Notes under the pieces: generated by a model | The model's input: only the letters and a program-made list of their open reading frames with translations | The model's database searches: none | What the model was told of the DNA's origin: nothing | Position numbers and translations under genes: made by a program | Part shown: piece by piece, positions 1 through 10,769 of the stretch | How the letters are laid out: the number at the start of each line of letters is the position of its first letter | How positions within the stretch are numbered: the stretch's first letter is position 1 | From: Talinum fruticosum | Taxonomy: Eukaryota; Streptophyta; Magnoliopsida; Caryophyllales; Talinaceae | Direction: 5' to 3' | DNA length: 64,000 nt | Assembly: GCA_021018815.1 (NCBI GenBank) | Contig: JAITYX010000065.1 | Span: 124,001 to 188,000, forward strand

Positions 1-716
1 GCCAAGGCTCTTTATTTATAAAGAGAGGCCTAGGTCACAAATGACCTAGGGTTGGTCTCGACCAGCGTCTAAAGCCGAGCAGAAAAACCGGGCCAATACC
101 GAAGTGATAAGACCAAATAGAGTAGGATAAAACCAAATAGAATCCTTGTCTGGGGTGCTGGCCACCGAGGGATACTTAGGGTTTTGTGCCCTAGCGCGCT
201 ACAAAGGGAGTCTCCTAGCCAAAAGATGCAGCATTCCACTTAAGAAATCCGGGTTGGGGGCACCAACCATATGACGTCTTCTTAAGGGAGAAAGCTCCTA
301 GTCTCGAGCGGACTGTCCCGGAGCTTAAACACAACACTTTGATACTTATGATCATGAAATGTAACGTCTAACATCATCTTGAGGTCTTCGACTCCGTGTC
401 CGATTAGACAAAAGTAAAATGCATAATTCTAGGAACGGAATATCCCGGTACGCAAGACTCGGACCCTGTTGTCTCTAGAGGCTTGGCTCGGGCTTGGACC
501 ATCCAAAAGATAAAGAGATTTTTGGACCGATCCAAGGCAAAAAGGCTATTTATTTAGTGCTTGGGGGTTCTTTATGGTTTCATTGGTCTCCGTTGCACCA
601 ATCAAATTTAGTATGTGATTAAAATCCTCAAACAGGACTCGGGATTTCATCATCGGGCCACAATATAAAATACAAAATTAAAGGAGATAAGGGACAACAC
701 TTTTTAGATTTCTATA
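1..716 (-). mobile_element. Tat-like gypsy LTR fragment, reverse strand, U3 half
   Basis: Read on the minus strand this matches the first ~700 bp of the LTR at 8770-10749: it opens with a TGTAGA-like terminus (here mutated, 711-716), carries the GTGTCGTC-like motif just inside it, and ends at the window edge at the TATA-box region (TTTATTTATA at 11-20). The perfect inverted repeat just upstream of the TATA box (29-50) is also shared. The right boundary is set because copia coding sequence resumes at 717. The rest of this insertion lies outside the window. Confidence 0.85.
29..50. repeat. 9-bp perfect palindrome upstream of the LTR TATA box
   Basis: CCTAGGTCA, a 4-base spacer, then TGACCTAGG. 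The same palindrome is at 9432-9453 and, with one mismatch, at 25093-25114, always the same short distance upstream of the LTR TATA box. Its conserved position suggests a transcription-factor site or a hairpin in the promoter; the function is inferred. Confidence 0.6.
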
Positions 717-776
717 ATGCACAAAAGCGAAACAAGTCGGATCTTAATTTAAGCCACTCAAAACTATTTCCACCGT
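717..776 (+). pseudogene. copia pol fragment: end of GAG-pre-integrase zinc motif
   Basis: A sliver of Ty1/copia polyprotein between the reverse LTR fragment and the solo LTR. Translated from 719 it gives a Cys followed by a KQxGS-like stretch with one stop, ending in KTIST, which is how SIRE-type copia elements join the HHCC zinc motif to the integrase core. The frame continues exactly after the solo LTR at 4181 with a VLELIYMDL stretch, proving that 777-4180 is an insertion into this gene. Gag and the 5' LTR are outside the window. Confidence 0.75.
772..776. repeat. Target-site duplication ACCGT, left copy
   Basis: ACCGT directly precedes the TGTAATAC start of the solo LTR. The matching copy is at 4176-4180, directly after its TTACA end. 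Confidence 0.9.
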
Positions 777-3700
777 TGTAATACTCGGAATTTTAAAGAA
801 AACAGTTGAAAAGCATAGAATTATTGAGTATTTTTCCCCGCAACTAGGGGTTGAGTGGTCGATTTTATTTACTGACCGGACATATTACGTTAGAATTCCT
901 TTGGAGGCTGTGGCAAATAAATAAAATCAAGGAAATTGCCTTCCTTTTACATCCGAGCTGAACCGTTAGGTGATTAAGAATTGTCGTGGCCGGCATATTA
1001 AAATAAGTTAGGACGCAGTAGCGTAAGAGGACGGAAGGGAGGAGATGTGGACTTGTCGTATATGGGCCGGTGGTTATTTTCACTCGAATTATAAAGAGAT
1101 AATTAAGCCAATTGGGGGTCCAATTAGGACCATTAACCGCCAATTAAGCGGTGGAGAGAGAGAGAAGCGAGGAAAAGAAGGAGGGGGTCGGGGAAAGCAA
1201 GAGCAGAAGTAGAGCAAGAAGGAAAGAGGGGAAGCGGACGGGTGAAACACGAGAGAGAGAGAGCGCGCGCGGACCCGGAGTCGAGGTCGGAGGCCGGCAG
1301 GCCGGGCGGCGAACGGAGGGAAGGCGGCAGGCGCCCGCAAGGGAAACGGAGGAGCGAGAGGGGAGGGACAGCGCAGCGAAAAACACGCAGAGAGACAGAG
1401 AGCGCGTGCGGGAGCCGGAGCAAAAGTCGGTGGCCCGCTTGAACGGCCAGCGGCCGGTGGGAGAAGGGAGAGCGGGGGCTCGGGAAGGCGAAAAGGGGAA
1501 GAAATGGAATGAAGGAAGAAGGGAAGAGGGAAGACCGAGCGCAGAGACGAGAGGGGAAGAAGGCGAGCGGTGCTAGGTTCGACAGGACCAAGGGGTGGCC
1601 GGCGACCACCGCGGACCCGGAAAACGACGACCGGCGACCCGAGTAAGCGGCGAGCGAGGGAGAAAGCAAGAGGTCGAGGCGAGCAAGGGACGGAGCAGGG
1701 CAGCGTGAGAAAGTCCGAGAGGCCGAGGACCGGGACAAGCAACGGCGGCAAGGGGGAAAGACCGGCGGCCGACGCGTGAAGGCCTGGACCGAGGGGGCAA
1801 GAAACCGGAACCGCCGAACCGAAGCAAGAAGCGAGTCTCCCGAAACCGAACGCAACCGAACACAAAGCGGAGACAACAAGCAATTCGATCAATTCCAAAC
1901 CCGAGAATTTCGGTGGGTAGTCTTATACTCTAAACTATTAGTAATTTCGAAACCCAAATGGATTTGTTGTGAATGTTGAATGTGTTATGTGAATATTGAA
2001 TTGTTGTGAACGTTGAGTATCCGTATTGCAGTAACGCACCTATTCGTTGTTGGAGATTGAAATAAGAGCTTAGAATGTAATTAAGGAATTGAGAGGGCTG
2101 AATCGTGAAATGAAAGGAGTTACTTGGGTTAAATAGTAGAATTAAATTGGGAACTTCAAAGAGATTTAAGAGTTACTTAAGGTTGAATTGGAACCTCGCT
2201 GATTCTGAAGAGGTTAGATTGTATAGGTCAAAGGAGTAGTATTGAAGTTTCGATTAGTTAGTCGGGATGAAGAGTTGGGACATGGATATGAATTATGAGT
2301 TAATTAAGTTTTAGAGATTCTTGAACCTGCGGTATTAAGAGCTAATTACGAACATTGGGAAATGGTAGGTCGAAGTATAAAGAGGAGTATGAATTCGTAT
2401 TGAGTAATGCACAATTGGGACAAGTGAGAATGGGTAATTGTGAGCTTGATTACGTTTAAAGTATATTTAATTCCTCGAGGTTGAACTAAACGTGAAAATA
2501 AGCAAAGGTAACGGAAATTGTATAATGAAAAGTAAGTAAGAGGTACATAATTAAGGATGGGTGAGCAAGAATCGATTAATAAGGTAAGAGATATTAAATG
2601 GGAGATTGAGGTTGGGAAATAGCAGGTTGGGGATGGTAAAGTGGAACTAAGCCATAGTCATGTCTAAGACCTTTGAGAAAGAATTGAATTAAAAGGTGAA
2701 TGGAGATAGAGGAAATTCGGTAAAGCAAGTTTAAGGATATATGGTTGAATGAGGGCAAAAGAGGTCGGTTTACAAAGTGAAGTCATGAAATGAGGAATTG
2801 AGATAAAGATAGTGAATTGGGAAAAGTGAGAACGTCGAGTTAAATAGTATCTACTTGTGGTTATTGTGGCTCAAAAAATGGATTCAATCGTACTAAACTA
2901 ATGAATTAAGAAAAGCTTAGTTGGGAAAAGAGTTGAGAATGATTGCTTGTATTGAATGGTGATTATTCGTGCTATGTGATTGCTTTACGTGATACTCAAA
3001 ATAGTTTCGAAAGGAGTTTTGTATTTTACGTGAAATGATTCTTGAATGCAATTTCTTGTGAACCGCCTTTCGAACGTGAATGTGTTTTAAAGAAGCAAAG
3101 CTGATTTGAGAAAGTGAATTTATAAGGGTGACACGTGGTGTCGTGCCTTCCTTGATACCAAATTGATTGAGAAAGTTGCGAAGTGAATGTGATGAATGAG
3201 AATGTGCAAATAGTTTTGAATCGACGAGCTACGGATCGTTTAGCATACCGAAGTGTTCGAACCGGGGACGCCCAGCTAGAAACTTTGAGGGAAGCATTCT
3301 AACAGGGGTCCTGCAGAGGCGGGATGCCCGCCCGAGACTTCCCGAAGATAGGTCCTAGGAGCCTTTTTGTCGGGGTCGCGCCCGAGATGAAAGAAGTGCT
3401 AGTTCGAATCCTCATAAGGCCCGTAAAAGTTGATTCAACCCCAAAAGAATTGTTCGTGAATGTGAAACTGTGTTTTAAGTGATTGAAGAGTCTTGATCTT
3501 TTTCGTTGCAAGAGATTTCATTGAAAAGTATATAGATTTCTATTACACTATTATGCTTTCGCAGATTTCATTATTATGAGTATTATGTGTAAAGAATTTC
3601 CATTTTTAAGGGTATAAGACTTTGGTGAGCCCGTGGATTATTGCTCACCCCCACAAATTGCCCCGTCCCCACCCAGTGTTGCAGGTACACTTTCGAAGCA

Positions 3701-4175
3701 TAATCTACACTTAACACGCTTCGGACTCCTGCTGATTGTTGACGGTTGAAGTGACCCAAGTGGCTATCATGCATTGTTTATTTCTAAATGATTGTACTTG
3801 TAATTTAGTGCATATAGTTGTACCAAATGTATAGTAACCAGTTAGATTGTTTTAAGTTAGATTGTTTTAAGTTTTACCGCATGATTGGTTGAACTCCGGC
3901 GTGTGGCCGTTGAGTTGTATACTCCGAGCGTGTGGCTCGTCGAGTTTTATTATGCTTTTTATGCAGGATTTTAAGGCTTTGAGCCTATGGGTTAGTCCAT
4001 GTTACAAACGGAGCTCTGCCGAAATTTTCGGGAATCTCGGATTCTTTTGGGAAAACCACCGGTATTACTTTTAAGTTGAGTTTAGACAGCCAAACCAACA
4101 CCAGAAAGAGCCTTGGGAGTTCCTTTAAGGAACTCTGGTGGTGTAATACTCCCGGGGGTGTTTTGGGGTGTTACA
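777..4175 (+). mobile_element. Solo LTR of a chromovirus-type (Tekay/Del-like) gypsy element
   Basis: A 3.4-kb LTR without internal domains. It starts TGTAATACTCGG and ends GGGGTGTTACA, with the 5-bp duplication ACCGT on both sides. It shares long stretches with the LTR of element B (32327-35125): the purine-rich block, the sentence-like match at ~1915-1980 versus ~32980-33045, the segment at ~3120-3520 versus ~33970-34390, and the terminal ~300 bp. Solo LTRs normally form by recombination between the two LTRs of a full element. Orientation is plus, as B. No protein-coding gene is inside; long open frames at 1089-1898 reflect base composition. Confidence 0.92.
1141..1790 (+). repeat. GA-rich, GC-rich block inside the solo LTR
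   Basis: About 650 bp made mostly of G and A with CpG-containing interruptions, very unlike the AT-rich sequence around it. A shorter version is in the LTRs of element B (about 32580-32900 and 39490-39611). It is probably part of the LTR leader or promoter. It produces long accidental ORFs on both strands. Confidence 0.6.
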
Positions 4176-4180
4176 ACCGT
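4176..4180. repeat. Target-site duplication ACCGT, right copy
   Basis: Pairs with 772-776 and fixes the solo LTR boundaries. Confidence 0.9.
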
Positions 4181-4915
4181 GAAAGTGCTTGAATTAATTT
4201 ATATGGACTTATGTGGTGAAATCCATGTTAAAATCCTAAGAGGTAAATCATATGTGCTTGTCATTGTTGATAATTTCTCACGATTTGCCAAGGTTTGTTT
4301 TCTAAAGAACAAGAATGAAGCCTTTAAAGAGTTCACCAAGGTTTACAGGTAAATTCAAGTAAAGTATGAGACTCATATCAAAAGGATCCGAACTAACCAT
4401 AGAAGGGAGTTTAATTACTCAAAATTTGCAGACTTCTGCGATAAGAATGGTATCTCTCACAACTTCTAAGCACCTAGAACTCCTCAATAGAATGGAGTGG
4501 TGGAGAGAAAGAATAAAACTCTTGAAGAAATAGCAAGGATAATGATGATTAAAAATGATCTTCCTTAATATTTCTAGGCTGAGGTAGTGAACACAAGAAA
4601 CTACACTCTCAACAAATGCCTCATTCGACCTATTTTAAAGAAAACACCCTATGAGCTATACAAGGGAAAGAAGCCCAACATCTCATACTTCAAGCCATTT
4701 GGGTGTAACTCGCTTTGTGCATAACAATCGTAAGGATCATTTGACTAAGTTTGAAGCTAGGTCAAATGAAGGTATATTTCTAGGTTATTTTTTACGTAAA
4801 GCTTACCGCATTTTCAACAAGAGGACTAACAAAGTGGAAGAAAGTATCCACATTATTTTTTATGAAGTTGACAATGGTAAGTTAAGTGAATCCACCTTCT
4901 CAGATTTTTGAGCTA
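4181..4915 (+). pseudogene. copia integrase, SIRE/Maximus-like, degenerate
   Basis: Ty1/copia integrase core, broken by stops. The frame at 4181-4352 contains the first catalytic region (LELIYMDLCG ... VDNFSRF), where the copia family normally has a D in the VDDFSR motif; here it reads VDNFSR. Downstream, other frames give the NG(V)VERKNKTLEE stretch around the catalytic Glu at about 4495-4530, and 4651-4911 gives the copia domain after the core (LTKFEARSNEGIFLGY, then the KAYRIFNKRT region). It would insert cDNA into the genome, but in-frame stops and shifts rule out a working enzyme. It continues into RT at ~5250. Confidence 0.85.
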
Positions 4916-6760
4916 AATAGAAATGATGATGACATAGTTGAAGTTTATCTTAGAATGATGGAAAACAAGAAAACCGAGCCTACTCAAGATGACTCGGTTT
5001 AAGAACCAGCTGCAGACAACCGAAGCACAAAAAGAAGTTGAGACATAACCAGCTCGGAAAGTTGATGAAACAAGTGCTCAACCTTCCAACCTGGTAAACC
5101 AAAGGTCGGTACAGACTTTCAAGTATGCTTCTACTCATCCACCCGAGAATATCATTTATGACATCAACTCAAGGGTAAGAACTCGATCTTCTTTGCATAA
5201 TCTATGTTCATTTTTAGCATTTATTTCATTAATTGAACCTAAAAATATAATAGAATCTTTACTTAAACCTGAATGGGTAGAGGCCATGCAAGAAGAATTC
5301 TCATAATTTGAAAGAAACCAAGTTTGGACCTTGACCATACGACCTTCGAACACCCAAGTAATAGGAACCAAATAGGTATTTAAGAATAAAGTGGATAAGG
5401 AAGGGTAGGTAGTCATAAATAAGGCCAGACTTGTTGCCCTAGGGTATAACCAAGAGAAATGAATAGATTATGGGGAAATATTTTTATGTGTTGCTAGGAT
5501 TAAGGCAATCGGAATTCTCTTAGCATTTGCATCTAGCATGAACATTAAATTATATCAAATTTGTGTTACATGTGCATTTTTGAATGGTTATATTCAAGAG
5601 GAAGTGTATGTACAACAACCCCCAAGGTTTGAAAACTGTCAATTTCTAAATCATGTTTTCAAATTGCAAAAGGCTTTGTATGATTTGAAACAAGCTCTAA
5701 GACCTTGGTATGAAAGGTCAAGTAACTTCTTGGATGAAAATGAATTTAAAAGATTATTAATTGACAAAACCTTATTTATAAAAACCAAGGGGAAAGACTT
5801 TCTCATAATTCAGATCTATATTGATTATATCATTTTTGGTGCTACCGATGAGATTTTATACAAAGAATTTTCTCGATCTTGTGAGACAGAATTCCAATTG
5901 AGTATGACGGAGAACTTAATTTCTTCCTTGGGCTGCAAATCAAGTAAGATAATGATGGAATCTATGTCTATCAGTCCAAGTATGTGAAGGAGTTACTCAA
6001 GAAGTAAAAGCTTCAAGATGTTAAACCAAGTAGCAACTCCAATGGGTAGTAGTACCAAACTAGACTCGGACAAGAAAGGTAAGTCAAGAGATCGAAACTC
6101 TACAGAGGTATGATTGGATCTCTACTTTGCCTTACTTCTACTAGACCAGATATAATGTTTAGTGTCTGCCTATGTGCAAGATTCCAAGCTAATCCAAAAG
6201 AATCATATCTCACTGCGGTAAAGAAAATCTTTAGATGTCTTGCAGGAACTAAGACACTTGGTCTCTAGAACTCAAAAGACTCAATTTTGACTCTCAGTAA
6301 CTACTCGGATGTTGACTATGCTATGTACAAGGTTGATAGGAAGAGTACTTAGGAGCATGCCAATTTCTGGGTCAATCACTTATCTCCTAACACTCAAAGA
6401 AGCAAAATTCAGTCACCTTATTAACAGTTTAGGCTAAGTACATAGTAGCAGGAGTTTGTTGTACTCGGATACGTTGGATCAAGCAATATCTCAAGGATTT
6501 GGGAGTAACCTTCTCATCCATTCCTATAAAGTGCGACAATCAAAGTGCGATTTACATCACTAAGAACCCAGTTCAAGCATTCAAAGACTAAGCACATTGA
6601 GGTCAGATATCACTTTCCGAGATATCACTCTAAAAAGGTGATATAAAACTTGAATTTATTCCTACTAAGCTCCAATTGGCTGATTTTTCACTAAACCATT
6701 AAGTGAGGATCAATTTTACTTTGTTGGAAATGAGCTTTGTATGTTGAATGCATGATTACA
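4916..6760 (+). pseudogene. copia reverse transcriptase and RNase H, degenerate
   Basis: After a linker (4916-5250), the RT begins with an EWVEAMQEEF-like stretch at ~5270, continues in broken frames (NKARLVALGYNQE at ~5420-5455), and is longest open at 5538-5987. That piece has AFLNGYIQEEVYVQQPP and ALYDLKQALRPWYE. The active-site box reads YIDYIIFG (5817-5840) instead of YVDDIIFG: the second catalytic Asp is Tyr (codon 5826-5828), so this copy cannot polymerise. RNase H follows at ~6290-6720 with CDNQSAIYITKNP-like sequence and the LADFSLNH-like end. Stops are scattered throughout. Confidence 0.88.
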
Positions 6761-7352
6761 TGTTTTGTTGCATGATTTATTATGTGTTTAAATTGCACAA
6801 ACATGTCTTTTATTGAGTGTAGTCCGAATGACTAGTAATTCACCCGAGAATTCATGAAACCGAGCTCTAGTTGTGCATAACCGAGTTATTTCGAAGCACT
6901 CGGACGGATAACCGAGCGGAATCAGTTAAGAGAAAATGGACAACAAAATTTATGAGGTCATCTCTAATTAATAGAGAATCTTATAAAATTTTTTAAAATA
7001 TCTCTCTCTCTCTCTACCGCACGCAATCTGTCCGGAATATAAGCCATTAGGAATGAGTTTTCTTAAATGCGCTGGAATTGTAACCGTTTTAAATAATCGT
7101 TGCACTACAAATGAGCTCGGTTATAGTTTCTATATGTTGAGAGCTTCTATCTATAAATAGAACTTGTTCATTCTCTATTCCCATACTTTGCTACTTTGCT
7201 CTCACATCCCTTGAAACTCTGCACTCAGCACTCTTTAACGCACTCAGTCTCTCTCAATTTAATCTCACTCGGATTAAGGTTCTTACTTCTACTCTCTCTC
7301 TCCTCTCTCTCTATCTCTCTCTATCTCTATCTCTATCTCTATCGCAATCATC
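6761..7352 (+). other. Spacer between copia pol and the envelope-like ORF
   Basis: AT-rich, no ORF. It holds a CT-repeat (7003-7014), a TATA-like CTATAAATAG (7151-7160), then a pyrimidine-rich run that becomes CT/CTAT repeats (about 7290-7343) just before an ATG at 7353. The same order (end of pol, TATA-like box, CTCTGCACTC motif) is seen in the second copia copy at 40961-41430. Confidence 0.6.
7151..7160 (+). promoter_or_regulatory. TATA-like box ahead of the copia envelope-like ORF
   Basis: CTATAAATAG, 190 bp upstream of the ATG at 7353. An identical decamer sits at 41349-41358 in an independent copy of the same element type. It may be an internal promoter for the third ORF; this is inferred from conservation between two copies. 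Confidence 0.45.
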
Positions 7353-8769
7353 ATGCCTAGAAGAGGTTCAGCCCTTGAAGGAGGTTTAGCCACAAAGAAG
7401 GCTCGAACTTTATCCAAAGTCATTTCCTCTTTTAATCCCGACGACCCTTAGAAATAGGCCTCAAAAGGCAAAGCCCTAGCCTTCAAAGAATCCGAACATC
7501 CCATTGTCGCCTAGTGTTATTTTCTCGGATGACAAATTCTGTCTTTCAACAAAACTCTCTCGGGTTGAAAAACTCAGGAAAACAAGCTTATTTGGTCTCC
7601 TCTCGCTACTCGTGACTATATCTACCCAAATTTAGTCATGGAATTCTATCATAACTTATCTCGCCTTAGACAATGCTCTTTTATCTTCGGTTTAAGGCAA
7701 GAAAATTGTTGTGAACCTTGCTCTCTTCCACGGACTATTCAACAGTGAATGTTTGTTTCTTAATACAAGTCCTTAGTCTTTTATTGATTTTGCTGAGGAA
7801 TTCTTTTCTAAATATGCTTGAGCCAAGCCCAAGGCTTGCAAAAACTTCTCTATTACATAGTTGAAATTTGAGACCAGATTTCTCTATTTTTTTATAATAA
7901 TTGTGTTCTTCTTCTGTCCCTCCAAAGAGAACCCGAACAGCAAGGTTGTCAAAGTTTTATTTGATATTCTTAAAGGGTATGAGGTTGACCTCTTCCCTTT
8001 TATCATTGAGCAGATCTCTTCAAGTCCCCATGGACTCGAAGAAGCCCCTTCTTCTCTTTGGAGACCTTCTCTCCAAAATCTTTGCTCACTTCAAGGTTAA
8101 GCTCCCGATGACCCAAATAAAATTTTGGAACCTGCGGTCTCTATAGGTAAAAATGAGCTTCGAGTCCCGGATACAAAGAAACCGAGCCCGGAGTCTAGAC
8201 CCTTTCATTTGAGATCATTCAGCCTCCTTCTCCTCCCAAAAAGAGTACTTAAGAATCTCTTCTTCCGGCGGTTGGTCCCTCTTTGTAGCCAACCCCTCTC
8301 GCTTATCTCTTTGAGCATATGACTTCTCAATTTGCTACTCGACAAAGAGTTTCAATCAACTCTAAGCGCTTTCCAAGCCTTCATCCCACTTCGACCCAAA
8401 TTTAACCAATGATTCGAAGCAAATTGATCGAGTAAAACTCTAATTAATGAGCTTCAGGACACCATCGAGAGGTAAGAAGAGCATATCGGACTTCTTCAAG
8501 AGCCTCTAGTAGATAAAGGTGAGGAAGAGATCTCCTTAGAATCAAAGGGAGAAGCACCGTAAGTTTGCAGGATAAGAAGAATCCTCTTTTGAGGAAACAC
8601 AGTCAACTTCGAGGAAGCTAGAGAAGGTGACGATTCGGTTGCCCCTCCATCTCTACAGCCTTTTTAACCTCGTTCCGGTGAGGGCTTAGATGTAGACAAG
8701 GAAGAAGAAAAACCCCTTATTCGATGCAAGCAAACGTAGCTAGCTCGGTCCGCTCAATCAAAACCATCT
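7353..8769 (+). pseudogene. copia third ORF, envelope-like/'plant transposon protein' type, 5' part
   Basis: Starts with ATG at 7353 (MPRRGSALEGG, then a basic TKKAR stretch) and is open for about 30 codons before stops. Around 7600-7670 a frame reads RDYIYPNLVMEFYHNLSRL, which resembles the VxEFYxNL core of the plant ORF found after pol in SIRE/Maximus copia and Athila gypsy elements. Fragments continue at 7861-8322. Its role is unknown; 'envelope-like' is the name used for the family and no fusion function is shown. Many stops and frameshifts. Element A cut it at 8769; the remainder resumes at 26391. Confidence 0.6.
8765..8769. repeat. Target-site duplication CATCT, left copy
   Basis: CATCT immediately before the TGTAGACACC start of element A. 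The identical copy is at 26391-26395. Confidence 0.95.
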
Positions 8770-10749
8770 TGTAGACACCTAAAAAGTGTCGTCTCTTATC
8801 TCATATATTACGTATTTTATTCCGTTCGCCGGATGATGAGAACTCGAATCCTGTTTGAGGATTTAGATCTCAAACCGTTATCGATTGGTGCTACATAAGC
8901 CAGTAAACCACAAAGAAACCCCAACACTAAATAAATAGCCTTTTGCCTTGGGTCGACCACAAATCCCCTTTCTTTCGGGCAATCTAAGAACCGAACCAAG
9001 CCTTCAGAGACAATGGAGTCCAGAGTCGTGTGCCAGGAAATTCCAAGTTTAGAATACTGCATTTTACTTTTGTCCAATCAGACAAGGAGCTGAATACTTG
9101 AAGACGGTGTCAAAGCGTTGCATTTCATGATCACAAGCATCAAAGTGCGGCGTTTTAGCTCCATAAAGTAGTCGACACAAGACTAGGAGTTGTCCGCCTC
9201 AAAACGACGTCGTGGCCGGCGCTTGCAACCCTGGAAGTTTAAGTAAAATGCTACATTTTGGCTTAGAGAGGCCCTTGGAGACACGCTAAGGCACGAAACC
9301 CTAGGTGCGCTGGGTGGCCGACACCCGCCAACCGGATTCTATCCGGTTCTATCCTCTCTATCCGGTTCAATCTTGTGATAATCTATCCTGGTTTTATTTC
9401 CGGTATTTTAGAAGGCAAGCTGGAGGCAAACCCTAGGTCATTTGTGACCTAGGTCTCTCCCTATAAATGGTGAGCTTTAGCTCTCATTCCGATATGGCTT
9501 TCTCCTATGGGTAATGCTACAAAAAGCTAACCTGAGCACTCATAGATAAACATTACTCGCCAAAATTACTACCAATCATTCGTCTTTTCTCTACTTACCG
9601 CCATTGAATTCATGCAAAGAGCTAAAGAATATTCAGTTATTCTTAGCTCCGGGCACTTATTCAACCGATCTTTTAATTCCTCCAACTTAGTTCACAAAAC
9701 AAGCCCTTTTTCCTTAAGTTGTCGTTGTCGCATCAAGGGATCCAGCGTAGTGTTCCAAATTAGCAAGGTGGGACAACCTCGAGGGCAATCGTTCAGCGTT
9801 TAAACAGTTTACATTATTTTTATGCTTTATTTACCGCTTTACGTATTGTGGATTAAAGAGTTATAATCGTTCTTTTAATTCCTCCTCGCCCGATGCAATC
9901 TTTCGGTTTTTGCTTTTCTTTTCTTTACCCCTTTCCCTTTAGTTCGGTTGGTTTCTTTTTATTTATTGTCCTAGCATGTTGTGTGTTTGTGTGTGTAGCA
10001 TGTTAGTTTAATTTACTACTCAAACTAGCAATGGTCGTCTTTGGACGGGCGGAATGGAAGGGTTTTCCATATGTTTCATACCCTCATCCCCGGATCCGAT
10101 TCTCGGTTCAAAAACCAATGGAGTCAATTTTAGCCTCTTTTAGTCTTAGTTTTCCCATACTAAGATTGGAAGAGCAAGTTTGTTTTTGTTAGTTTTCATC
10201 CTAAAAACCGACTGGTGACTCCGCCTTTTACGCTTATTTCTTATTAAATTTTCATCCCGGTTATTTTCTTATTGTAGGATAAAAGAAATCGGTTCCGGAT
10301 CTCGCCAACTAGGGCGAGAGGTCGAGGTTGATCTCCTCAACCATGGCCTCTGGCTGGCGCCTGCCATTCTTGGGTGCAGCTGCCGCCTACACCGAGTTGT
10401 CGGCAGGTGAGGCTTCGGTCCGGATTGGTGTTTTCACACCGATTTAGTTCCTAAAGCCTCACGATAGAATCAAAACCCTAATTTTTTTTTTCCTTCAGCT
10501 TAGTAAATATTATCCGAGGAATTTTGAAAATAATTTATAAAAATAAAATAATTAATAAACCGCCATTCAAATCTGATTTAGTTCATTTCAACTCGATTTA
10601 ATAAAACTCGAAAATCTTAATAAAAGGTTCATCCCCACATTTTAAAAATCAACTTTTAAAACCATCTTAAAAATCAATCTTAAAAAAACCGAGACTCGAC
10701 ACAAATGGGGAAACTCGGTTCGGGCTCGCGACCGGCCATGGTTCTTACA
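8770..10749 (+). repeat. 5' LTR of element A
   Basis: 1980 bp, TGTAGACACC...GTTCTTACA. It carries the palindrome at 9432-9453 and the TATA box at 9461-9469, giving a likely transcription start in the next ~40 bp. The end is fixed by the primer site two bases downstream. It closely resembles 24494-26390. Confidence 0.93.
9461..9469 (+). promoter_or_regulatory. LTR promoter TATA box
   Basis: CTATAAATG, conserved as CTATAAATA at 25122-25130 and CTATAAATAG at 45383-45392, and on the minus strand at 52445-52454. It is preceded by the conserved palindrome. It is the likely core promoter for the element's genomic RNA. Confidence 0.7.
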
Positions 10750-10751
10750 AG

Positions 10752-10769
10752 TGGCGACTCTACCGAGGA
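10752..10769 (+). other. Primer-binding site of element A
   Basis: TGGCGACTCTACCGAGGA, two bases after the LTR end. In plant Tat/Ogre elements the primer site of form TGGCGACTC..GGGGA is attributed to tRNA-Arg. The reverse-strand relatives here read TGGCGACTCCACTGGGGA (58492-58509) and TGGCGACTCCGCTGAGGA (51136-51153). Confidence 0.8.

Noticed and set aside
1089..1898. Long minus-strand ORF (269 codons) and overlapping ORFs on both strands
   Set aside because: They lie in the purine-rich block of a solo LTR; the Leu/Pro/Ser/Arg-rich products reflect base composition, and frames on both strands are open at once.
8817..9077. Minus-strand ORF repeated at 24527-24739, 44707-44961 and, on plus, 52945-53139
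   Set aside because: Its recurrence follows the LTR copies (U3 region), and it is broken in each; shared LTR descent explains the similarity without a protein.
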